Shown: positions 30,459 to 40,629, counted from the stretch's first letter. The stretch is 64,000 nt of DNA from Catenaria anguillulae PL171 (GCA_002102555.1 MCFL01000001.1:496001-560000); one strand, 5' to 3'. The notes: a model not told the origin generated them from the sequence alone. Made by a program: numbers and translations.

Positions 30459-32522
30459 TCACGCCTTCGGCACAATTGTCTCCAACCTCCCCAACCCATC
30501 CTCGGCATGCACCTCCCTAATGTGCTGCACAAATCCGCGCAACTCCTTGAACGGCCGGTTGCAGCACAAGTACACCTCGTGGTCGTCCGTCTCAAACAAA
30601 TGCGTGGCAACATCCACGGGCGAGCCAAACTGCCGACGGCATATATGACACTCATTGTCCTCATACATGGGCCACAAGTACTTTGGCACCTTGAGCATGT
30701 CCATGGAGCGCTCGGCGCCGTGCGGCATGAGCCGCAAGCCCGTTTGTGGGCACCTGGGCCACGTGTAATCGGTCAAGTAGACTTCGACATCGTACGCACG
30801 ATCGCGCGGCCGCTTGCTTGCTGCCACCTCCCTGCGTTTAGCGGCAATATAGTCTTGGATCCGGCGCACAAACACTTGGTCCAGATCCATCACGTCTGCG
30901 GCTCGGGGAACAGCCGCGGCAAGATCTTCAACGTCCAACTTGATCGTCTCGGTACACGTCTCCAATGCCGCCTCCCACAACTGTTGCATGTGGTCGGCGT
31001 GCTTTTGCTCAGCATCGGGCTGGGGCATCTCGCCCATGGGTTGGTCGTCGGGGTCGGGCGGCAATCCATGCTCGACACGAGCGAGGCGGCGCTGGTGCCG
31101 GCGCAAGTCGCGTTCCATCCAGTTACGGGTGCGGTGGATTTCGGCCAAATTTGCGCGATTCGTCGCGAGACGTGTGGCGGATTCGAGCACAGCCGAAGTA
31201 ACCTTGCGCAAGGCGTTGGCCAAGGTGCCTTGGTGGATGGCAGCACGGAGGGCGTAAGGCTGGAGGGCATCCATGGTCGGGAGGACCAGGACAACCAGGA
31301 TTGCCAAGTCGATGTCGGCCTGGGTGGGTGGCGGAAGTGCAGGTTCGGGCTCGCGTTGGGGAATAGGAGGCGGTGGCACTGCATCCACCGGTTCGGCCGC
31401 TCGGACTTGCGGCGGCACCGGGGCAGGGGCAGGCACAGGAGGAGGCACGGCTACACCAGGCGCATGCACCAACCTGCCTACATCCCCACCCGCAGCCGCC
31501 AACGGATCCGGCGGAATATCAAACAACTCGCACCCACACCCGGGCTGGCCGTGCTGCATCGCCTCGGTGGGCTCCAAACTCTTGTACCGCTCGCCGCACC
31601 GATAACAAAACCCAACCCCGCACGCACACTTGATAAAGTTACACCCATCCTTCCTGTCGACCAGTGCCGCACACCCAGGACACCGTTTCCACTGCAACAC
31701 ATGGCCCATGCGCAGCACGGCGAAATCTTCTGGGTGGTGTTTTGCCTCTTCGGGTAGCGCGGCATATTCGGTACATGTCATGGGTTTGTGCGAGGGAAGG
31801 CGGCACCGCAAGCACGCGAATTCGCGGCAGAACAGGCATTGGACACGGAGTTCGGGCAGGTCTGGCGCGCCCGGTGCATTGGACGAGGTGGGTTGAATTC
31901 GGGCTTGTTCAAGCATCCGGTCAGAGGCGTAAATGATGGCCGAGCAGTTTGGCGTGGGGCATGGCTGGGCGAGGTGTTGCACTTGGACAACGTGGCGGTC
32001 GCGATAAGCGGCGCGGTGAGCGGCCGTGAGTCCGGGAAGCGCACGGGCGAGCGAGTCGAGCAGGTCTGGGGACAGAGTTGCGGGACACGCGGCGTTGGCG
32101 CAGGTGGTGGGGAAGGCCAGTGTGCGGTCCGTGAGTGTGGCGAGGATCCAGGACGTGAGGCACGTTGGGCAATACGGGTGGTTGCATGAAGGGAACGAGA
32201 TGGCAGTCTGGACACTGGGCGCCGGGTTCGGAGCTGCTTGCTGGGCCTTGCTCTTGCCCTTGCCGCCCTTGGGTGCGGGATGGGCCGGGCGCAGCAGGTC
32301 GTCCATGCATACGGTGCACGGTACAGTGCCATTGTCCTTGAGCGTGAGGTTGGCCAGCTTGCGAGCCGTGCCGTCCGCACTTGCATCTTGCTGATGATCT
32401 TGGTTGGCGGCATCTCCACGACCGCCACGACCACGGCGGCCGCGCGGTCGATGGCGCCGTTTCTTTTTATTGCCGGTATCGGGATTGACTTGCTCCATTG
32501 CTGTGAGTTGCTTCAAGTGCAT
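30459..32522 (-). CDS. RBR-type E3 ubiquitin ligase with C-terminal zinc finger
   Basis: Intact single exon, 687 residues. Basic N-terminus (KKKRRHRPRGRRGRGGRG), RING1 (CTVCMDDLL to PSCNHPYCPTCLTSWI), IBR (CPTPNCSAII, QCLFCREFACLRCR) and RING2 KRCPGCAALV then GCNFIKCACGVGFCYRC, whose first Cys after Gly is the expected catalytic residue. A Pro/Ala linker and helical region follow, and the C-terminus has a double zinc-finger-like block CHICRRQF, HLFETDDHEVYLCCNRPF, FVQHIREVH. The same layout in the damaged gene at 22294 shows that the two are paralogues; together they flank PFL and the activase. Start could also be the ATG eight codons in (MEQVNPDTG). Substrates unknown. Confidence 0.9.
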   Translation of the reverse strand: MHLKQLTAMEQVNPDTGNKKKRRHRPRGRRGRGGRGDAANQDHQQDASADGTARKLANLTLKDNGTVPCTVCMDDLLRPAHPAPKGGKGKSKAQQAAPNPAPSVQTAISFPSCNHPYCPTCLTSWILATLTDRTLAFPTTCANAACPATLSPDLLDSLARALPGLTAAHRAAYRDRHVVQVQHLAQPCPTPNCSAIIYASDRMLEQARIQPTSSNAPGAPDLPELRVQCLFCREFACLRCRLPSHKPMTCTEYAALPEEAKHHPEDFAVLRMGHVLQWKRCPGCAALVDRKDGCNFIKCACGVGFCYRCGERYKSLEPTEAMQHGQPGCGCELFDIPPDPLAAAGGDVGRLVHAPGVAVPPPVPAPAPVPPQVRAAEPVDAVPPPPIPQREPEPALPPPTQADIDLAILVVLVLPTMDALQPYALRAAIHQGTLANALRKVTSAVLESATRLATNRANLAEIHRTRNWMERDLRRHQRRLARVEHGLPPDPDDQPMGEMPQPDAEQKHADHMQQLWEAALETCTETIKLDVEDLAAAVPRAADVMDLDQVFVRRIQDYIAAKRREVAASKRPRDRAYDVEVYLTDYTWPRCPQTGLRLMPHGAERSMDMLKVPKYLWPMYEDNECHICRRQFGSPVDVATHLFETDDHEVYLCCNRPFKELRGFVQHIREVHAEDGLGRLETIVPKA

Positions 32523-32696
32523 CCCATGCCATGCCAGGATTCATTCCCGCATAAATATCTCTGCTGATTGTGCTTCGAATTCGGAAGCTGATGATGATTT
32601 TTACACGAGAACCAAAAGGACCAAAAGGGCTCAATGTGTAAGTATTGTGTATATATGTGGAAAGACAATGACAACAACAAACCAACAGCCCCAACA

Positions 32697-34643
32697 TCAC
32701 CCCTCGCCCTCGACCTTGTCCCCTCTACTCCCAGCACTTGCCCCCGCGCCCATGGCCGCCACCCACCGCCTCACCCTCTGCAACTCGTCAACCCACCCTT
32801 TTGCATCTGCCTGACAACACTCGAGATAATACGTCCTGCCCGGCGTATGCACAAAGAAATGCTTACTTCCCTTTTGCTCGGGCACGGTGCGCATCGACCA
32901 CGGAATCTCGCCCTTGACTACCTTCTTGTCGGCATCAATGTAGATCAGCCGTGGGGTGTCGGTGAGCACCAAAAACCGCTTCTTTGAAAACAAGCCCTTG
33001 CGCTTGTGCACAAATCCGGATCGAAGAATCACTTCATTTTCGTTGCCCAAGTAGGCGTGCCAGGGGCCGAGCCTTTGCGCAGCAAGCGCCGCCGCGCGCG
33101 TGGCCGGGTCGACAAGTGGCGGAGGCAGCGCGGCCAATGACGGCAGCGTGTCTGAACTTGCATTTGCCCCGGCCAAAGCCGAAGCCGGGTCGGCGGCGGA
33201 CGATGACGACCCGATCCGCGGCCGAGCCGCCATGCGCGCAGCTACGTTGCCCGGTCCAAGCGACAGCATGGCCATTTCCGGATCGAGCGCATCGGCCTCG
33301 AGCGAGCTGGCTGCAGATGTCAACGATCCAGCGGCGCCGTGCCCGCCCATGGAGCTCGACATCTGACTCGAGTGCAACCCGTCACCGCTGCCGACCGCAG
33401 GTAAATAGGGCACGAGCTTTGGAGGGGTTTGTTTCCACACGTCGTCCCAGGAAAACCCGGCAAAGAATGCGTGCTGCTTGATGTCGCGCATCGAGATGCG
33501 CCGCGTTGGATCGAGCACCAGAATGCGTTCAATGAGGTCTTGTGCGATTTCGGGAAACCCGTCGGGGAACGAATACTCGAGCTTTGTGATCTTTTGAAAC
33601 GTCTGGTACTCGTTGGCGCCCTTGAAAGGCGGCCGGCCTGCAAGCAGTTGGTACAAGATGCATCCAATGGCCCAAATGTCGGATGCAGGCACTGCCGGTT
33701 GGTCGTTGAGCAGTTCAGGCGACACGTACTCGGCTGTGCCGACAAACGAGCGGGCAGATGCGGCCGTGTGCGGGCCTGGCGCAGGTGGTGGAGGCGGTGG
33801 AATGGCAGGTGTGGTTGGGTCCGGTGGCGATGTGATTTTGGCGGATCCGAAATCGGCTAGCTTGACGTGCATGGAGGACGAGAGCAGGATGTTTTCAGGC
33901 TTGAGGTCGCGGTGCAACACGCCACGCGAGTGCAAGTGATCAATGGCTACAATGACCTCGGCAATGTAAAAGCGAGCCGCGGGCACATCAAACGCGCCGA
34001 GTTTGCGAATGTAGGAGAGCAGCTCACCCTTTTCTGCGAGTTCAAGCACGAAATACAGTGATGCGGCGTCCTGGAACGTGTAGTAGAGACGAATGACGAG
34101 TGGGTGCCGGATGGCGTGCAGCACCGTCTTTTCGACATTGACATACTTGACCTTCTTTTCCTTGACAATGTGGCGCTTGTCGAGGATTTTCACGGCGTAG
34201 AGCTTTTGGGTGTGCTTGTCACGGGCACGTACGACGGTCGAGTAGGAGCCTTCGCCGACCGAGGAAAGAAAGTCAAAGTCTTGCGGCCCGCGTTTGCGGG
34301 ATGGGGACGAATCAACCGAGGCCGAGGCGGAGGTCGAAACGGATGTTGACGAAGCAGATGCAGATGCAGGTGCGAAGGTTGTAGAGGACGGGTTATGTTC
34401 TGGTGGTGGCGGAGTGGGAGCAGCAAGGTCAGGATTGCTGGTTGAGGTTGCTGGCGTGGATGCAATTGCCGAGTTGGCGGCGTCAGGATCCGTCATTGTA
34501 TCGAGACTGCTTTTCAGGGTTGGAGGGTTTGGGGAGGGTGAGGTGGTCGCGTCCAGCGCAGCTGGGGTGGCTAGACGGCACGACGGAAGCGCAGCTTGAG
34601 CGGGGTTCGCTGAAACTGAGAAGGCGGGTCGAATGGCGCCCAA
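32697..34643 (-). CDS. 3-phosphoinositide-dependent protein kinase 1 (PDK1/Pkh type) with PH domain
   Basis: Phosphorylates the activation loop of AGC kinases. Intact single exon, 648 residues. A Ser/Thr/Pro-rich N-terminus is followed by the kinase domain (about 122-405): GEGSYS loop at 130-135, Lys152 in YAVKILDK, HRDLKPEN, DFGSAK, and SFVGTAEYVSPELL, the PDK1-type activation segment. After a linker a PH domain (about 530-635) begins GFVHKRKGLFSKKRFLVL and ends around WVDELQRVRRWVA. The PH domain is present in animal PDK1 and some fungi but absent from budding yeast Pkh proteins. The first ATG (34643) or Met50 could be the start. Shares a 305-bp divergent promoter with GRASP. Confidence 0.93.
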   Translation of the reverse strand: MGAIRPAFSVSANPAQAALPSCRLATPAALDATTSPSPNPPTLKSSLDTMTDPDAANSAIASTPATSTSNPDLAAPTPPPPEHNPSSTTFAPASASASSTSVSTSASASVDSSPSRKRGPQDFDFLSSVGEGSYSTVVRARDKHTQKLYAVKILDKRHIVKEKKVKYVNVEKTVLHAIRHPLVIRLYYTFQDAASLYFVLELAEKGELLSYIRKLGAFDVPAARFYIAEVIVAIDHLHSRGVLHRDLKPENILLSSSMHVKLADFGSAKITSPPDPTTPAIPPPPPPAPGPHTAASARSFVGTAEYVSPELLNDQPAVPASDIWAIGCILYQLLAGRPPFKGANEYQTFQKITKLEYSFPDGFPEIAQDLIERILVLDPTRRISMRDIKQHAFFAGFSWDDVWKQTPPKLVPYLPAVGSGDGLHSSQMSSSMGGHGAAGSLTSAASSLEADALDPEMAMLSLGPGNVAARMAARPRIGSSSSAADPASALAGANASSDTLPSLAALPPPLVDPATRAAALAAQRLGPWHAYLGNENEVILRSGFVHKRKGLFSKKRFLVLTDTPRLIYIDADKKVVKGEIPWSMRTVPEQKGSKHFFVHTPGRTYYLECCQADAKGWVDELQRVRRWVAAMGAGASAGSRGDKVEGEG

Positions 34644-34948
34644 GAGTGCTATTGCCTTGGGTGGGTATGGTGGAATGGGATTTGGATCATGGATTCATTC
34701 TCGTCATGCATGGATGGCCCCATGTCACGTGCACACAATGACACGCAGGCTGTCGACGTCGACACGACACGTTGGCGTTAGCGTTGACCGCCACTGCAGA
34801 GGTCGCCGCGGGTCGCCGCCGTGAAGTTGCCGCCCACTCGAGTTGCCATGAGCACCGCGAGGCAGAGACAGTCTCCACGCTTAACACTTAGTACCACTAC
34901 ATAACGTATGAATTAGCATTCACCCAACACAGTGATCCACACGAAATC
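34644..34948. other. divergent promoter PDK1-GRASP
   Basis: A 305-bp gap between two genes pointing apart. No clear TATA box; the stretch just before GRASP is AT-rich (CATAACGTATGAATTAGC). Confidence 0.35.
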
Positions 34949-37900
34949 ATGGGCAACTCGCAATCGCAGGGCGGCCCCGACGCCTCCATCGACCCGCTGC
35001 GCAAGGGCTTCCACGTGCTCAAGGTCCGCGACCACTCGCCCGCCTTCCACGCCGGCCTGCTCTCCTACTTCCACTTCATTGTCGCCGTCAACGGCCAGTC
35101 GCTCGACCACGACGCCTCTCTCTTCCCGGCAACCATCAAGGCCTCCATCGACCAGCCCGTCCTGCTCACCGTCTACTCGGCTCGCTCAAACGACTACTCG
35201 GAGCTCTCCATCACCCCGCAGTGGTGGACCGACAACCAGCAGGACGGCCTCATTGGGTGCTCGATCCGCTACTGCGACTACCAGGGGGCGCTCGCCCATG
35301 TGTGGCACGTTGTCGAGGTGCTGCCCAATTCGCCCGCCCAGCAAGCTGGCCTCGTGGTCGATTCAGACTACATTGTCGGCACCCCTGAGATTGTCCTGCG
35401 AGAGCAGCAAGACTTGTACGCGCTCATTGCCGCGCGCGGGAATGAGGGCAAGCCCCTCAGGCTTTTTGTGTACAGCACGGTTCAGCGCGCCGTGCGGGAT
35501 GTCACCTTGTGTCCGCGCAAGGATTGGGGTGGCGAAGGCTTGATTGGCGCCGAGCTTGGTTCGTTGCCGATTCTCTCTAGTAGCATGACATTTCAGCACG
35601 CTAATCTTTGTATCATGTCCATAGGTTATGGCGCTCTGCACAAGATTCCAGTCGATAGCGACAGCCAGTACGAAGACACGGACGATGAAGCGGCTCACCC
35701 GTCCCACACACACCCTCCCGCAGCTGTTGTGCCGCCACCCACCCAGGCGGCAGCTGCGTCGTCTCCCATCCACACATCGCCAACTGTCATGTACCAGCCG
35801 TCGGGTGCCGCTCCTTCGGCTACCACGGCTACCGGCGAACCTGCGGATGCTTCATTCACTGTCATGGGTCAAGTCCCTTCCTTTGGTGCGCCTGCTCACT
35901 CAAAGTACGCACGTACGTTGGCGACCAACCTGCCTCTCGGCCCGCAAGAGATCCGGCCGGCGACCGAGTTTGCCACCATGGCCGCACCACCCACAGACGC
36001 GCTGCTGGCGGCCAAACGCGCCAGTGTGGATCATGGCCAGCATGTGCACACTTCTTCTGCTCATGTGCACGGGCCCGGCTGTGACCATGGACATGATCAC
36101 GGTCACCACCATCATGTGCCACCGCCGCAGCCACAGCCGCAGCAGCAACAACAACAACAACAACAATTCGGGCCGGGGCACGTTCATGGACCACAGTGCG
36201 ACCACGGACATGACCATGACCATGATCACCAAGACCATGCGCAGCACGATCATGTAAAACACCAACATCCGTCCACATCGGGTTCCCCTTCATTTGTGCC
36301 CATGACTACCACTACGACTGTGCCGCCCGCTCTTGTCACCGATCCCTCCCAACACCTTCGCCCACAGCACACGGAGCAGCTCCACGTGCTCACGCCGCCT
36401 CCCCCGCCTGCCATGGTCCCTCCGACCCACTTTTCGCCTCCCGCATCGGCCTCTTCGACTGTTCACGACGGCGATGTGGTTCCACTCGTTGCCGCGGATC
36501 CGCCCATGCAGGAGAACAGTGCATTTGCGCCAGTTTCGCTCGGCCGGTCGCCCAGCCCGCAGCAACCCCATGGTACACAAGAAGCGCATTATCAATCGCC
36601 AACTTTCCAGCCTCAGCAAGTGCAAGGTTACCCGACACGTTCGCCCGTCATCCAACCGCAACCGCCTGTGCCAGTGGCGCAATCGCAATCGCCAGTTACC
36701 CAACCGCAGCAGCAGGCTCAACCGCCCGTGTATCAAGCGCAGTCGCCCGTGCAACAATCTCAAGTGCAGCAATCACCAGCATACCCGGCGCAGCAAAAGC
36801 CGCAAAGTCCATCCCCGGTCCAGCCGCCTCCAGTACAAGTCGTGAGTCCACCACCGACCGCGGTGCGATCCACGGGATCATCCTCCGTGTCGCCAGCCAC
36901 ACAACCGACTCCTGCGGTCGCTGCACCTGCCCCATTTTACACAGGCACACCCGCTGCTGGTCCACAGTTCATCTCGACCGATCCCGAGCCAGACTTGTCT
37001 GCGTTTACGTCGGCTGCCCCGTTGGATTTGTCCACGTTTGGAGGGCCGGCTCAAGCGCAGGGTCCGCCCTCTTGGATGCCCGCGACAACGCCGCCCGTTG
37101 CAATCCCTGGATATCATCCTCCAGTGCAGCAGCAGCGGCATGCGGTTCCCAGGTCTCCATCGCCGCAACAGCAACAGCAACAACAACATGTGGCTCCAAA
37201 GTCGCCCTTGCAGCAGGCAGTTTCTCAATCGCCTCCGCCGCCGCAATTGACTCAAAGCCAGTCGCCGCCGCCCTCTGCTCCCGTTGCCGCGTCGCGATCG
37301 CCAGCGTTTGCCTCGCCGTCGGCACAGTCGCCGCCAATGGCGCCCATGTCTTCGCAATCCCCGCCATTTGCCTCGGTCGCGTCCAAGTCGCCGGCATTTG
37401 CCCCTGCAGTCGGGTCCCCGCCAGTCCCCGCCGCTGCCCCGAGCTGGATGCCGCCTGCTGCACCGGCCATGGTGGATATGTTTGCACCGATCGACTCCAT
37501 CTCCCAGCAACTAGCGACAGTGCCGAGGTCGCCGTCACCGACTCCTCCTCCCGCAACAGCCGTTGCGCAATCGCCGCCAATTGCGCCTGCATCCGCCGCA
37601 AACCACCCCACGTCCATGTCACCTGCCTTCTCGGCAACGGCTCCTCCCACTGCGGTATCGCCTGCATATTCGGCAACTCAACCTCCGGCTGCTCGCTCGC
37701 CGTCACCTGCACCTGCTGCCGCTGCTCGGTCCGTGTCCCCATTCACGGCACTCTTTGGCTCAGACCCATCGCCCGACACGCAGCCCGACCCGCAAGGTGG
37801 CCATTCCGACCTGTTGTCATTCATTCCACAGTCGCCGCCTCAACCCGTTGCCGCGCCCGTGCGCTCGCCTTCGCCTCAAGCGCCGGCCGCGTCGCAAGCT

Positions 37901-38986
37901 GTCATTGGTGCGAGTAACGCAGCTCCATCGACTGCGGCGGCGGCAACCTCCACCTTTGTCGTGCAACCCGCTGCCATGTCGGCGACCATGTCACCTGTCC
38001 CCTTCTTTGACCAGTCCAGCGCGTCTGCAACTTACCAACCGACCATGTTCGACACGCCCACCCCCGCACCCGTTGAGCCAGCACGGCCCGTGTCGCCGCA
38101 GCATCCGCCCGCGGCCGCGGCCCTGTTTGGCGCCCCGCACTTTGGCGACGCGAGCAGCAGCATGTCGGGCAGCCACTCGGCGGCCTTATTTGACACATTT
38201 GGTGTGCCTGCTTCGGCCACAACGGGCAACGATCCGTTTGCGCCCGTGTTTGCCGCGGGTGATCAGCAGGCTGCTGCCGACACAAGCGCGTCAGTGTCAA
38301 TGGCGCCTGGATCCGTACCGACAGCGGTCGCCGCTTCCCCACCTCCGCCGCCCGTTCCCACACAAGCCACGACTCAAGCCATTCAAGATTTGGACGATGT
38401 GCTTGATTCCATGTCACTCTCGGGTGCCAACCCGCAACCAGTCGGGCCCACTGCGACATCTGCGCATGTGCCGCCGCCGGCGTTTATTCCCGCGTCCACG
38501 TCCATGAACGCCATCAACTTTTTCGACACGCTCGGTGCATCGACCCCGCCCATGCCCACGACAACCACGGTTCCCCCGCAAACCCCACCCGCGGCCTTGT
38601 CGGGTCCCACGGCATCCGTCGGACCAAGTCCCATGACGGCCGTGTTTGGCGCTCACGCCGTAGCTTCGGCACCCGCGGTCCCGCAAGCACAACGCGCCGC
38701 TGCGAATCCGGCCACCCAACCCGGTATGCGTGCGTATTCGCCTGCGCCTGCGCCTGCGCCTGGATCGGGCGTGAGCACGCCGCCGGTCCCGGCGGGCTTG
38801 TTTGGGAATGCGGCGTCGCCCGCGGCCGCAGCCTTATTTGGCGGCGGCAGCGGCACGGCTCCGGGCGTCGACCAAGTGTTTGGAGGCATGGCAAAGTCCA
38901 CGTCGGTTGCATCCGTTGCGTCGGTTGCATCGGCTAGTGGCACATGGAATCCGCCGCCGGATCAGGGCACCAATCCGTTTTTGTAA
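34949..38986 (+). CDS. GRASP55/65-type Golgi protein with very long Pro/Gln/Ser tail
   Basis: Golgi reassembly stacking proteins tether membranes and act in unconventional secretion. The N-terminus MGNSQSQGG has the N-myristoylation Gly2. Two PDZ-like GRASP repeats follow (FHVLKVRDHSPAFHAGL; HVVEVLPNSPAQQAGL; GEGLIGAELG then GYGALHKIP). A 66-nt intron, 35559-35624, interrupts the last block and is in frame without a stop, so the open frame appears unbroken. The remaining ~1,100 residues are low-complexity: His-rich stretches (CDHGHDHGHHHH; DHDHDHQDHAQHDH), a nine-Gln run, many SPSP/SPP sites and repeated AALFG. The protein ends TNPFL, containing an NPF motif that can bind EH domains. Typical GRASPs are 350-450 residues, so this one is about three times longer. 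Confidence 0.93.
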   Translation: MGNSQSQGGPDASIDPLRKGFHVLKVRDHSPAFHAGLLSYFHFIVAVNGQSLDHDASLFPATIKASIDQPVLLTVYSARSNDYSELSITPQWWTDNQQDGLIGCSIRYCDYQGALAHVWHVVEVLPNSPAQQAGLVVDSDYIVGTPEIVLREQQDLYALIAARGNEGKPLRLFVYSTVQRAVRDVTLCPRKDWGGEGLIGAELGSLPILSSSMTFQHANLCIMSIGYGALHKIPVDSDSQYEDTDDEAAHPSHTHPPAAVVPPPTQAAAASSPIHTSPTVMYQPSGAAPSATTATGEPADASFTVMGQVPSFGAPAHSKYARTLATNLPLGPQEIRPATEFATMAAPPTDALLAAKRASVDHGQHVHTSSAHVHGPGCDHGHDHGHHHHVPPPQPQPQQQQQQQQQFGPGHVHGPQCDHGHDHDHDHQDHAQHDHVKHQHPSTSGSPSFVPMTTTTTVPPALVTDPSQHLRPQHTEQLHVLTPPPPPAMVPPTHFSPPASASSTVHDGDVVPLVAADPPMQENSAFAPVSLGRSPSPQQPHGTQEAHYQSPTFQPQQVQGYPTRSPVIQPQPPVPVAQSQSPVTQPQQQAQPPVYQAQSPVQQSQVQQSPAYPAQQKPQSPSPVQPPPVQVVSPPPTAVRSTGSSSVSPATQPTPAVAAPAPFYTGTPAAGPQFISTDPEPDLSAFTSAAPLDLSTFGGPAQAQGPPSWMPATTPPVAIPGYHPPVQQQRHAVPRSPSPQQQQQQQHVAPKSPLQQAVSQSPPPPQLTQSQSPPPSAPVAASRSPAFASPSAQSPPMAPMSSQSPPFASVASKSPAFAPAVGSPPVPAAAPSWMPPAAPAMVDMFAPIDSISQQLATVPRSPSPTPPPATAVAQSPPIAPASAANHPTSMSPAFSATAPPTAVSPAYSATQPPAARSPSPAPAAAARSVSPFTALFGSDPSPDTQPDPQGGHSDLLSFIPQSPPQPVAAPVRSPSPQAPAASQAVIGASNAAPSTAAAATSTFVVQPAAMSATMSPVPFFDQSSASATYQPTMFDTPTPAPVEPARPVSPQHPPAAAALFGAPHFGDASSSMSGSHSAALFDTFGVPASATTGNDPFAPVFAAGDQQAAADTSASVSMAPGSVPTAVAASPPPPPVPTQATTQAIQDLDDVLDSMSLSGANPQPVGPTATSAHVPPPAFIPASTSMNAINFFDTLGASTPPMPTTTTVPPQTPPAALSGPTASVGPSPMTAVFGAHAVASAPAVPQAQRAAANPATQPGMRAYSPAPAPAPGSGVSTPPVPAGLFGNAASPAAAALFGGGSGTAPGVDQVFGGMAKSTSVASVASVASASGTWNPPPDQGTNPFL

Positions 38987-39566
38987 GGGGATCGGGTTGG
39001 GTCTCAAGTGCTTGTTATGATTGTGTGTGAGATTTTCGATTTGTTTTGGATTTTTTTTTTTCAAGAATCATTGCGTCACGCTACATTTTCACATTTCATA
39101 TCGAAAGTATATACGTGTACACATTTCGACACAAACAGGCCGGACACAGCGGGTGCATGTTGATTCGCTCTTCAAAATGAAGCACGACATCATTCCACAC
39201 TGTCCGCTAGATTTCATTCGGCTGGACATCTGAGGAACATGTCGCGAGCTTCCAATAACCAACAACTTGCCCGGTCGCAAGTCACAGAAACAGAAATTTA
39301 GCGACGGGTCCAAAGCTCAACGCCCTCAGGAATTAGGTACTTGGTGGACTCCTTCAGTAATACGCTGGAGCACTTTGGCAGGTTGTGGGCCGATGCTTAG
39401 ACGTTTCTGGTATCGATGTTGCCACGATGATTCAAAAAGTATACGTCATTCCATTGACCAATACTCGATCTGTATTGTTCATGCGCCCATTAAATATGAG
39501 CGACATACATCACCTTAATTATCTCAACCAAGTGCACATCTCACAGACTGATACTGCAACGTCGAA
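38987..39566. other. GRASP trailer and inner border of arm 2
   Basis: A 580-bp gap. The first ~370 bp is unique and has no gene; from about 39360 on it matches arm 1 in inverted orientation. Confidence 0.5.
39368..39400 (+). pseudogene. 33-nt remnant of the RBR gene 3' end
   Basis: Reads EHFGRLWADA followed by TAG, matching the last codons EHFGTLWADA of the RBR gene that ends at 22294. Sequence after the stop also matches (TTTCTGGTATCGATGTTGCC). Upstream of it there is no RBR similarity, so the duplication break lies here. Confidence 0.85.
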
Positions 39567-40629
39567 TTAGCGAGTCCAGTGAGCCACACCTTCGGGGATC
39601 GGGTACTTGTCCGACTCCTTCCCCTTGGACGACACAAGATGAGCGCCAGTGATTTCTGACGTGTTGGCATCGCGACTCATGCCCTTGAGTTCCCACACTT
39701 GCTCGGTAGCCCACTCGGCGGTGATGGCGGCCTTGAGCGTCAAGTGCAGCTTTTCTTGGTTCCAGGTCCAGGTTCCCTTGACGCCGCGCTCGGGGCACAA
39801 CTCGCGGCCTTCGCAAACCGAAGGGGCAAGTGCACGCCTCGTCGTGAAGGTGCCGTCGTCGTTGATGGAAATCACGACACCACCAGGGCCGCCAGTCAGG
39901 TAGGAAGCGGGCAACGTGAAGGGCTTGGTCGGCTTGGGGGCGGGAGCGGGACCGGGCGTCGGGCGCTTGCCATAGTGTTGCTCCTCTTCCTGCTTGTACT
40001 CCTGGGTCTGCTCTTCCTTCTTCTTCTTCTTGTGCACGGGGTGGCACTTGGGCTTCTTGCCGTACGATTCGTCCTGCTTCTGGTTGACATCGTCATCATC
40101 CTTCTTCGTGTCATCGTCACCTCCAGCACGCTCCCAATCGGCCGCATCCTTGGGCAACGGGTACCTGTCTGACTGGTCGCCCTCGGCCTTGATCACCTTG
40201 TTGCCCTTGATGAGCTTTGTGAGGGCATCGCGCGACTCTTCGCCCTTTTGCCACACTTGGGTCACTGTCCAGTTGGCCGAGATCTTTTGCACGAGTGTGA
40301 TTTGGCGCGAGTCAGCAGCGTACGACCAGGTGCCTTTACCGCCGAGCTCGGGGCAAACAGGCTTGTTGTCGCAGACCGAGGGCGGCAGGGAACGCGAGGT
40401 AGCAAAGGTGCCGTCTTCGTTGAAGCGGATCGACATGGAACCGTCTTCGCCGGTACCGTAGGTTGCGGGCAACTTGAAGGGAACGGGCTTGGTCGTCGGC
40501 GCAGCTATTGAGCATGAGAGAGACGCGTCAGTTTCCCAAGAATGGACAGCGATGAGAGGAGGCGTGATGCGAACCGAAAGCCACAGTGGCCAACGCCAAG
40601 ATAGCCGAAAGAATCGACGTGGAGCGCAT
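39567..40629 (-). CDS. secreted protein B', mirror copy of B
   Basis: Exons 40629-40575 and 40504-39567, 330 residues, the same product as B: signal peptide, domain 1, charged linker with Asp/Lys/Glu runs, domain 2. Spot comparison of the coding DNA shows almost no changes; two near the 3' end are silent (CCGATCCCC for CCGATACCC and GTGTGG for GTGTAG). The intron, the CDNKPVC and CEGRELC cysteine pairs and the GTW motifs are preserved. Such near-identity beside more diverged neighbours points to recent duplication or gene conversion. It is transcribed away from arm 1 and towards GRASP. Confidence 0.88.

Noticed and set aside
30507-31757. 416-codon open stretch on the plus strand opposite the intact RBR gene
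   Set aside because: It is the antisense of a clear RBR coding sequence; composition (Arg/Gly/His) is typical of a shadow frame in GC-rich DNA.
39994-40461. Identical 155-codon antisense frames in both B copies
   Set aside because: Identity follows from the duplicated DNA; no start context, domain or splice support.
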